Source of the DNA: Sphaeramia orbicularis
Lineage: Eukaryota; Chordata; Actinopteri; Kurtiformes; Apogonidae
Assembly: GCF_902148855.1 (NCBI RefSeq)
Contig: NC_043973.1
Coordinates: 13,764,056-13,828,055 of the forward strand
Length of the DNA: 64,000 nucleotides
Direction: 5' to 3'
The notes below the pieces were generated by a model. It had not been told where the DNA came from, did no database searches, and worked only from the letters and a program-made list of their open reading frames with translations. Made by a program: the position numbers and the translations under genes. Below, one piece after another: positions 49,698 through 64,000 of this stretch. Position 1 is the stretch's first letter. Every line of letters starts with the position of its first letter.

Positions 49698-51907
49698 GTA
49701 TGGAAGGAAATCTGTCCCATCACATTTTGAATTATAGAAGTGATTGAATTTCCAGCACTGATTTTTTTTTTTTTTTTTTTGCACTGAAATTAAGTATTTG
49801 AATTTTATTTTTTGTGCTGAAATTGAGAATCTGATTTTTTTTTTTTTGCACTGAAATTAAGTATCTGAAATTTTTTGCACTGAAATTAAGAATCTGTGTT
49901 TTTTTTTTTGCACTGAAATTAACAATCAAAAAATTTTTTGCACTGAAATTAAGAATCTGAATTTTTTTTTTTGCACTGAAATTAAGTATCTGAATTTTTT
50001 TGCACTGAAATTAAGTATCTGATTTTTTATTTTTTTTGCACTGAAATTCAGTATCTGATTTTTTTTTTTGCACTGAAATTCAGTATCTGATTTTTTTTTT
50101 TGCACTGAAATTTAGTATCTGAATTTTTTTTTTTGCACTGAAATTAAGTATCTGATTTTTTTTTTTGCACTGAAATTCAGTATCTGATTTTTTTTTTTTG
50201 CACTGAAATTAAGTATCTGAATTTTTTTTTTGCACTAAAATAAAGAATCAGAATTTTTTTTTTGCACTGAAATTAAGTATCTGAATTTTTTTGCACTGAA
50301 ATTAAATATCTGAATTTTTTGGCACTGAAATTAAGAATCTGATTTTTTTTTTTTTTTTGCACTGAAATTAAGTATCTGAATTTTTTTTGGACTGAAATTA
50401 AGTATCTGAATTTTTTTTGCACTGAAATTAAGTATCAGAATTTTTTTTTTTTTGCACTGAAATTAAGTATCTGAATTTTTTTTTGCACTGAAATTAAGTA
50501 TCTGAATTTTTTTGCACTGAAATTAAGTATCTGATTTTTTTTTTTGCACTGAAATTCAGTATCTGATTTTTTTTTTTTGCACTGAAATTAAGTATCTGAA
50601 TTTTTTTTTTGCACTAAAATAAAGAATCAGAATTTTTTTTTTGCACTGAAATTAAGTATCTGAATTTTTTTGCACTGAAATTAAATATCTGAATTTTTTG
50701 GCACTGAAATTAAGAATCTGATTTTTTTTTTTTTTGCACTGAAATTAAGTATCTGAATTTTTTTTGGACTGAAATTAAGTATCTGAATTTTTTTTGCACT
50801 GAAATTAAGTATCAGAATTTTTTTTTTTTTGCACTGAAATTAAGTATCTGAATTTTTTTTTGCACTGAAATTAAGTATCTGAATTTTTTTGCACTGAAAT
50901 TAAGTATCTGAATTTTTTTTTTGCACTGAAATTAAGTATCTGAATTTTTTTGCACTGAAATTAAGTATCTGAAATTTTTTTGCACTGAAATTAAGAATCT
51001 GTTTTTTTTGCACTGAAATTAAGAGTCAAAATTTTTTTTGCAATGAAATTAAGTATCTGAATTTTTTTTGCACTGAAATTAAGTATCTGAATTTTTTTTG
51101 CACTGAAATCAAGTAACTGAAATTTTTTTTTTGCACTAAAATTAAGAATCTGAATATTTTTTTTGCACTGAAATTAAGAATCTGAATTTTTTTTTGCACT
51201 GAAATTAAGTATCTGAATTTTTTTGCACTGAAATTAAGTATCTGAATTTTTTTTTGCACTAAAATTAAGAATCTGAATATTTTTTTTGCACTGAAATTAA
51301 GAATCTGAATTTTTTTGCACTGAAATTAAGTATGTGAATTTTTTGGCACTGAAATTAAGAATCTGATTTTTTTTTTTTTTTTTTGCACTGAAATTAAGTT
51401 TCTGAATTTTTTTGTCTCTGAATTCAACTATGTTCATAAATTTAGAATAAAAAAAAAATTCCAATACAAAAAATTCAGATGCAAAAAATTCGAAAGCAAA
51501 AAATGCAGATGCAACAAATTCAGATGCAAAAAATTCAGATCACACATCCTCGCTGTCCGTCTTCCTGCATCGGTGTCACTTGACCCCCTAACGTGACTCG
51601 ATTGGCTGGCTGTCGCTTCGACTTGAGATAGAATTGATTATTTATTCTTGGTGTCCCGGATGTGTGATCTGAATTTTTTGCGTCTGAATTTTTTGCTTCT
51701 TTATTTTTTGTGTCTGAATTTAAAAAAAAAAAAATATTCTACACTTATGAACATAGTTGAATTCAGAGACAAAAAAAATCAGATACTTTATTTCAGTGCA
51801 AAAAAAAAAAATTCAGATACTTCAGTTCAGTGCAAAAAAAAAATCAGAGCTAGAAATTCAATGGCTTTTAAAATTCCAAATCTGATGAGGCAGATTTACT
51901 TCCATAC
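49698..51907. mobile_element. Fold-back element with minisatellite arms
   Basis: The left margin GTATGGAAGGAAATCTG and the next 45 bp pair with the right margin (CTTCCATAC at 51899-51907) at about 80% identity. The left arm is a 1.7-kb minisatellite, the right arm a short inverted version of it (51770-51850). Inner arms AAATTCAGATCACACATCC (to 51549) and GGATGTGTGATCTGAATTT (from 51658) are perfect mirrors around a 108-bp loop. No coding frame and no clear target duplication. Confidence 0.7.
49755..51445. repeat. T-run/GCACTGAAATTAAG minisatellite with higher-order repeats
   Basis: Units are a run of 5-20 T followed by GCACTGAAATTAAGTATCTG. Variant units recur at fixed distance: GCACTAAAAT at 50232 and 50611 (379 bp) and GGACTG at 50389 and 50766 (377 bp), so a block of about 378 bp has duplicated. 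A smaller block recurs near 51130 and 51250. Confidence 0.9.
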
Positions 51908-53074
51908 AGGGGTGTCAAACTCATTTTAGTTCAGGGGCCAGATTCACCCCAGTATGATCTGAAGTGGGCCAGACTAGTAAAATAGTACCAGTGAAAATAG
52001 TAAAATTGTATTATGATCATGTTTATATTTACAACGTTTCCTTTAAAAACCTGAACAACTTGAAATGTCTTAAGAAAAACAAGTGTAGCTTTAACAATAT
52101 TCTGCCTCAGTTAATCAGTTTATCATTAACACACGTGCATTACAACTTATGTTGCAATTACAAATACACAAAACATTTAGTAACAGGTAGAATATTGATA
52201 AAATTGCATTTTTTTTTTCTCAAGACATTTCACATTGTTCATATTTGTTCAGGTTATTTACATTTTTTGTGAAAGGACAGTTTGTTAATGTAAACATTTT
52301 CATGTAATTTTACTTTTTTACACTTAAAACTAAGATAAAATTGGCAGTTGTCATTATTTATAGGTTATTATGATGTTTTTTTTTGGTCTGACCCGATTAA
52401 GCTCTAACTCAGGGGTGTCAAACTCATTTTAGTTCAGGGGCCAGATTCAGCTAAATTTGATCTGAAATGGGCCGGACCAGTAAAATAATAACCTAATAAT
52501 ATATAAATAATGTCAACTCCAAACTTTTCTCTATGTTTTAGAGCAAAAAAAAAAAGTTAATTTACATTATGACCAGTTTTACGTCTACAAACTATCCTTT
52601 TAAAAGATGTGAAGAACATGAACAAACTGAACAAATAAGTGTAATTTTAACAATATTCTGTCAGTTTATTATTTACACATGTACATTATAACTTACAGAT
52701 CACAGTGGATCTCCAAATACACAAAATATTAAATAACAGGCAGAATATTGTTAAAATTGTAGTTGCTTCTCTTAAGACATTTCAGGTTATTCGCATTTTT
52801 TTGCAAAATTATACTTTGTTTTAGTGTAAATACATGAGAATATTTACATTTACAAAGTGAAACATTCAGAGTTGTCATTATTTTTATGTTCTTATAACCA
52901 TATTTGATTGGTCTGACCCACTTCAGATTGAATTGGTCTGAATGTGAAACCTTAACTAAAAGGATTGTTCATATCTTAGTGTAATGTTTGCATTTCACAA
53001 ATTCATCCCAAGGGCCGGACTGGACCCTTTGGCGGGCCGGATTTGGCCCCCGGGCCACATGTTTGACACTTGTG
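51907..53074. mobile_element. Two hAT-like copies in tandem (copies 6 and 7)
   Basis: One copy begins CAGGGGTGTCAAACTCATTT at 51907 and loses its right end near 52395. A second begins at 52410 and ends GCCACATGTTTGACACTTGT G at 53074. No matching 8-mers for either, so the pair may come from unequal recombination between neighbouring copies. Confidence 0.65.
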
Positions 53075-53484
53075 CCATAGACAAAAACAGGCCTAAATGC
53101 ATTTTTACTCCACTAAATGTCTACAATAAAATGCAATATTTTTCAGAAAATGTTATGTTGATCCAACACAGTCTTTTATGCAGTTACAGTGAATAGACCA
53201 GGTTACAGGTTGGAGATACACTGTTGTACAGTAAACTTAAGTCACAGACACAAATGTGGAAAATCTGGCTCATATACTGTATTAATTTGTATGCATTTAA
53301 AAAATATTGTAAAGGCTTATGGCATATAGTATTGACAATCATGCAAGCTACATATACTTTTACACACAGTGCAAAGTGTGCAGATGATGCACAAATTTAA
53401 AGTAAAATTTTGACTTCCTTATTTTTGATTTTTTTTTTTTATTTTCCCCAACTGTTGAGTCATATAAGACCTAATAGAACAGAG

Positions 53485-54890
53485 CAGGGGTGTCAAACTC
53501 ATTTTAGTTCAGGGGCCACATTCAGCTAAATTTGATCTGGAGTGGGCCGAACCTGTAAAATAATAGCATAATTATCTGTAAATAATGTCAACTCCAAATT
53601 TCTCTCTATGTTTTACAGCAAAAAAAAAAAAGTTGATTTACATTATGAAAGGTTTACATCTGCAAACTATCTTTTCAAAAGATGTCAATGAAATGAAAAA
53701 ACTGAAAAAAAAAAAGAATGATTTGAACAATATTATGCCTCAGTTTATCATTTAGACACGTACATTATAACTTACAGATCACAATGGACCTACAAATACA
53801 CAAAAACATTTAGTATCAGGCAGAATCTAGTTAAAATTATATTTACTTCTCTTAAGACATTTCAGGTTGTTCATATTTGTTCAGGTAATTTACATTTTTT
53901 GTGAAATTATTCTTTGTTTTAGTGTAAATACAGGGTGACACAAAAAAACGGGAACTTTTTAACAATCCAATAAAACCAAGAGTGATGGAAGAAAAATGTT
54001 TTATTCATAGTAACTGAAACCTTAAAACATGCCATTTAAGAAACAATGATGGAATTTTCATTTTTTTTTAAAATTACTTCCTGTAGATGGCGTCCTCCTG
54101 TACGAATGCATTCTTGAAATCTGCTGTTGAGATTCCTCATTGACCGCTGCAACATCTCAGCTGGGAAACTGTGAATTTCATCCTGAATTCTCTGTTTTAA
54201 CTCATCCACAGTTCTTGGTCGAGTCGTGTACACTTTACTCTTGAGATAGCCCCACAAGAAAAAATCACAAACGGACAAATCTGGTGATCTAGGGGGCCAG
54301 GGAACATTACCGAATCTTGAGATCACACGGTTACCGAACAATTCTCGTACAGCCTCCAATGATTGCCGTGCAGTGTGTGATGTCGCTCCATCCTGTTGAA
54401 ACCAGGTTTCAACAGCACCATGACGTCCGAAGTTGTAAAAACGTCGGAACTCACTCTGCGCAGCTGTCAAACTATCACCGTTTTTATAAAACATTTTTAT
54501 GGCTAACGCATACTGTTGCCCGTTCCACTGATCCATGGTTACTAAAATGGGGGTGTGTTTACTTGCTCAAGGTCACTGTCTCACAGTACTGCCACTTGCT
54601 CATGTCTGCCAATACGCACTTCAAAAATTCCCGTTTTTTTGGGTCACCCTGTATATAAAAATATTTACATTGCAAAGGGAAAAGTTTAGAGTTGTCATTA
54701 TTTCTATGTTATTATGATAGTATCTTACTGAATCCTGCCCACTTGAGATTGGTCTGAATGTGGAACCTGAACTAAAAGGATTGTTAATATCTTAGTGTAA
54801 TTTTTGAATTTCACTAATTCATTCCAAGGGCCAGACTGGACCCTTTGGTGGGCCAGATTTGGCCCCCGGGCCGCATGTTTGACACCTGTG
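53485..54890. mobile_element. hAT-like copy 8 hosting a mariner-like element
   Basis: Ends CAGGGGTGTCAAACTCATTT and GCATGTTTGACACCTGTG; flanking 8-mers GAACAGAG and GAATAGAG differ at one base. The 53931-54651 insert lies within. Confidence 0.85.
53931..54651 (-). mobile_element. Tc1/mariner-type element, internally deleted
   Basis: Ends CAGGGTGACACAAAAAAACG and its mirror TTTTTTTGGGTCACCCTG are flanked by TA. A 166-codon minus-strand frame (54036-54536) joins an N-terminal helix-turn-helix (QYALAIKMFYKNGDSLTAAQ) to FQQDGATSHTARQSLEAVRE and WPPRSPDLSVCDFFLWGYLK, skipping the middle with the first catalytic Asp. The open frame spans the deletion, so a fused short protein could in principle be made. 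Confidence 0.85.
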
Positions 54891-55246
54891 GAATAGAGGG
54901 TATTCTGGGGGTCTGAGGTGCTGGTGGTTGCCTTTGAAATCATGTGGCTTGATGTTTTTTGTCTAAAAACTGTGTATTTTCAATAACAATATAGTATTTT
55001 ATTGTTGTCGTTAAATGTACAAGTTGTAGATTTTGATATTACACTATTTGCTGAGTGTGATGTTTTGAAGTGAACATTCACATTTTTGTGTTTCGTAGCA
55101 AAAAATATTCACAATATGACATTTGTCAGACAGAAGTGTAGGTGTCTTAACTGTATTCAGTGCAACCATAAACAAAAGCACAATCTGGTGGAGGACTCCC
55201 TTTAGAATCCTCTCCTTGTGTTGGACAGTGTACTAAATAATAATAA

Positions 55247-56333
55247 CACTGGTAAACAACAAATTTATTGTTTAAGTTTTTTGAGCTGATTTAGGATAAT
55301 TTTGGTGTGCTGAATCCAAAAATCACATTAATTTTGCTCAATCAGGTCAACTTTCTGAACTATGCTACATATTGGCTTTTTAACATTTTTGCTTACATTT
55401 ATGGGCATTTTCACATCGTATGATACACAATTCTTTCATATTTCTTGCAATAAACGAGTTCTGAAGATTTTACTTTTGCCAGTTTATGATTAATGTTTTT
55501 TTTAATATTACAGGTGAATGAAATGGCTTCGACTAGAAGATCTTGCAAAAATAAGCCTGACGTATTCTGCTACATCTGCGGTGAATACACCATTGTACCT
55601 AACAGGAATCAAGTCTCAAGTTTCATAAAGTGTGCTTACCAAACTTATTTTGGTATTAATTATTATATTTTGTGAGAAGATCAAATTTTTCCAAATCAAA
55701 TTAGCAAAAAAACCTGACCTGATTGAGTAAAACAGATGTCATTTTTGGATTTAGCGGTGCAAAATGGTCCTAATTCAGTTGAAAAAACCTAGACAACCCA
55801 GCCAGCATGTCCATGTGGGCCCCAGAAGGGTTACATTTGGGCTGCATATAAGGGTCCTATGTGGGTTTGTCTGCAGTTTCCATGGTGACCCCACATGTGT
55901 TTGCCCATATCAGAATCAGAGATCTGAAAATCTTGTATTATTTATTCTTCACACTATTTATCCCACAATATTTATCTTTCATGTTATTTGCATTACTTAA
56001 ATTCTGTTTTGCAAATATCTTAATTTGCAATACTTTTTATTTTTCAATGTAAACTGCCTTTTACTGATATTTGTTGTTGTTTTTCTGATATTTGTTGTCC
56101 GTCTGTAAATTCATGCACTGAACCTGAGAGCTTTACCTCAGTTTCATTGTACTTGCTACAATGAAAATAAAGAGATTCTGATTCTGATATGGGCAAACAC
56201 ATGTGGGGCCACCATGGAAACGGAGGACAAACCCACATGGGACCCTTGTATGCAGCCCAAATGTAACCCTTCTGGTGCCCACATGGACATGCTGGCTGGG
56301 AACTTGCAAAAAACATTTTTTTGTAACCCAGTG
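55247..56333 (+). mobile_element. CACTGG-ended element B with remnant zinc-binding frame and an inner insertion
   Basis: Ends CACTGGTAAACAACAAATTT and TTTGTAACCCAGTG with TAA on both sides. The frame MASTRRSCKNKPDVFCYICG follows a good acceptor (TTTTAATATTACAG). Copy A (37868-38450) is the same element inverted. The insert at 55798-56300 is missing from copy A. Confidence 0.7.
55798..56300. mobile_element. CCAGCCAGCATG-ended inverted-repeat element carrying a LINE tail
   Basis: Arms of about 120 bp, CCAGCCAGCATGTCCATGTG and its mirror CACATGGACATGCTGGCTGG, enclose a LINE 3' end (ACAATGAAAATAAAGAGATT CTGATTCTGAT). AAC is repeated on both sides. Copy A gives the empty site (GACAACTTGC). Confidence 0.75.
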
Positions 56334-56447
56334 TAATAAACTGTGTGGTTTGCACAAAAAAAAAAAAAAAAATATGAGTGGATACTGAATCATCTCCATC
56401 TTCAAATAATTAAAAGTGTAATGTCTAATTATTGCAACTATTTAGCG

Positions 56448-56828
56448 CAGGGGTGTCAAACTCATTTTAGTTCAGGGGGCCACATTCAGACCAATATGAT
56501 CTGAAGTGGGCCCAACCAGTAAAATAATAATAGTGAAAAAAATTCAATTAGATCATTGAAGTGTTTATATTGACAAACTGTCTTTAAAAATATAAATAAT
56601 ACAAACAACTTGACATGTATTACAAAAAATAATTGCCATTTTCATATGCTTCTCATTTACACATGATCCACATTAGATCATATTGGTCTATGTGTGGAAC
56701 CTGAATTTTAACATCGATCGTTAATATCTTCAGTGTAATATTTGCATTTTACAAATTTACCCCACAGGCCAGACTGTACCCCTTGGCGGACTGGTTTTGG
56801 TCTGTGTGCTTTATGTGTGACACCTGTG
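56448..56828. mobile_element. hAT-like copy 9, short
   Basis: Ends CAGGGGTGTCAAACTCATTT and TTATGTGTGACACCTGTG; flanking 8-mers ATTTAGCG and ATTTAGAG differ at one base. 381 bp. Confidence 0.8.
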
Positions 56829-57558
56829 ATTTAGAGGAATATTCTCTATTCCTAAAGTTTATCTGCTTTCTCCATTTTTGATCCTTCTGCACTGATTGCT
56901 TCAGGTTTCCACGTTACACTTGTAAAACTTAGATGATAATTGGGTTCTGTGACTGAAGTCTTCTGGTAGGTCTGCCCCAAATTTCTGGTTTCTGAGGAGC
57001 CCTCTCAAATGCATGAAAACCCATTAAGTGTTAAAACTCTGCAGACATCATTCTACACAAAATAAGTCAAAGATTGCAGCCAGCAAACATTCAACCCAAA
57101 CTATCATTTCAGCTGCACAGTAGATTTTCTGTGGCGTCTGTTATAGTGTAAAATTGTTTCCATTAGTGTCATAATTTCTTAACATATATTCAACAAACAT
57201 TTAAAAAAAAAAAAAAAAAAAGGAAGTCATTTCCCAGCTGTTCCAAGCTGAAAATGATCAGACATTACCGTTTCAATCCAGAAGATTGGAGGAATTCTTT
57301 TTCTATTTACATGTTTGAGCAATTCAGCCTCTTAGCAAAAAACTCTGAGAACAGAATGCATGTTAGTACATGTAAAATGTCAAATGAGTTCTTCCCGTAT
57401 CTTACTTTGTAATTGTGTGGTGAAATTATCTCTGAGAAACATACTGTAACCAGAGTTGCGCAAAGATGACACACACACACACACACACAGTCACCAAAAC
57501 ACAAACGTCATCCATGTGATCTTTTACAAAATAATGCTTTTTAATTGTCGACATCAGT
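56829..57558. other. Spacer downstream of tpm4, no gene seen
   Basis: Unique-looking sequence with an A-run (57201-57221) and an (AC)n tract at 57468-57489. The left limit of tpm4 is taken as the minus-strand polyadenylation signal at 57559-57564. Confidence 0.4.
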
Positions 57559-57564
57559 TTTATT
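57559..57564 (-). promoter_or_regulatory. tpm4 polyadenylation signal for the exon 9d form
   Basis: Minus-strand AATAAA (TTTATT on the plus strand) about 250 bp after the exon 9d stop. Confidence 0.55.
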
Positions 57565-57814
57565 AGTGCTACAAGATTTGGTCTAAAAAACAAAAAAAAA
57601 AAAAAAAACAATTCTAGCACCGAAACTGAATATATATGGACCCAAAACCATTGTTTTTTTTTTTTTAAAAAAAGGAAAAGAAACAAAACAACCATAAATA
57701 TATAAAAAGGGGTACATGTGTTTATAGTGAAGTTACAGGGAATGGATGGCATGTAGAAAATATCTTTTACAAAATATTTTTTTTGTTTAATCACTTGATG
57801 TTCTTCTTGGCATT

Positions 57815-63537
<5,723 letters not shown>

Positions 63538-63540
63538 CTA

Positions 63541-64000
63541 CAGACACAGAGAGGTCAAAGGTTAGAGGTCAGCCAGACAAAACTCCATATTGAAAACAAA
63601 GTCCCTTTTGTCGTTGGCTCTCTGTGCAGTTTGGAGTGGATGTAAGCAAGTGTTTCAGATATTCTTAGGGGTTAAGCGCATATCCTCCTGTCTTTCCATG
63701 CTTGTAATATCAGTTATTTCATAACGTCATTTTACTGTGTGGAGCACATCATGCTACTCTCTGGGAATACTTTTGTTTTCCCTCTTGCCTCTTTAAGTTA
63801 TATGTCCTATAATAAATACCAACTTTACAGACATGATGTGTTCTGAACTTTGCTGCTTGACCGCACACTTTGACGAGAAGGTCATCAATAAACATAGAGT
63901 CACTGTCTGACACAAGTGTTCTAACCCCGAAGCAACACAGCTGGTTTGACTTTGTACTGTGCACTAGTATGTTAGGGGGTCAGCTTCTTCACATCCTGGA
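63541..64000. other. tpm4 intron upstream of exon 3, no exon seen
   Basis: I looked for tropomyosin exon 2 and exon 1b on the minus strand and found neither, so the 5' exons lie beyond the window. Confidence 0.6.

Noticed and set aside
49755-51445. Regularly spaced short repeats that recall a CRISPR array
   Set aside because: Host is a vertebrate, units are separated by T-runs and not by unique spacers, and the whole is the arm of an inverted repeat.

Overview
The window is nuclear DNA from a bony fish, most likely a percomorph-type teleost. It is AT-rich and holds multi-exon genes with GT-AG introns. Introns and spacers are packed with short DNA transposons (hAT-like, TTAA-target/piggyBac-like, Tc1/mariner, pogo-like, CACTG-ended), LINE 3' ends and microsatellites. 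Gene models below were built by reading exons against splice sites and keeping the frame; no database search was possible.

Five protein genes can be assembled. On the plus strand: a seven-exon gene for a secreted cystine-knot protein that I read as pinhead (pnhd, 3906-13693, 318 aa); a five-exon gene for the BMP-like ligand ADMP (admp, 17500-29531, 398 aa); and a six-exon gene for calcium- and integrin-binding protein 3 (cib3, 31475-38994, 187 aa). On the minus strand: the eight-exon small GTPase gene rab8a (46361-49580, 206 aa) and the 3' part of a tropomyosin gene, tpm4 type (57815 to beyond the window; exons 3 to 8 and two alternative last exons). The order cib3 - rab8a - tpm4 matches the human 19p13 neighbourhood of CIB3, RAB8A and TPM4, which supports the calls. 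pnhd directly upstream of admp in the same direction is the old chordate pair in which, in Ciona, transcription of Pinhead represses Admp in cis.

Layout: 1-3800 is repeats plus the pnhd upstream region; 3.9-13.7 kb pnhd, whose last intron is a stack of nested elements; 13.7-17.5 kb the pnhd-admp spacer with the admp promoter at its right end; 17.5-29.5 kb admp, whose introns hold two copies of a composite TTAA element, a three-level nest and a pogo-like insert close to the last exon; 30.1-43.1 kb cib3, bracketed by two inverted copies of a 0.97-kb element and followed by a stray partial copy of its own exon 4; 43.5-49.6 kb rab8a with a possible long 3' UTR; 49.7-51.9 kb a fold-back element with minisatellite arms; 51.9-56.8 kb hAT-like and CACTG-ended elements; 57.5-64 kb tpm4.

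The items most worth following are the pnhd-admp pair with T-box-like and TCF-like motifs at the promoters, the duplicated cib3 exon 4, the fold-back minisatellite element, the composite TTAA element that seems to have moved as a unit, and a GC-AG intron in tpm4. I found no CRISPR array, no operon, no retrovirus-like or Polinton-like element and no clear autonomous transposon.
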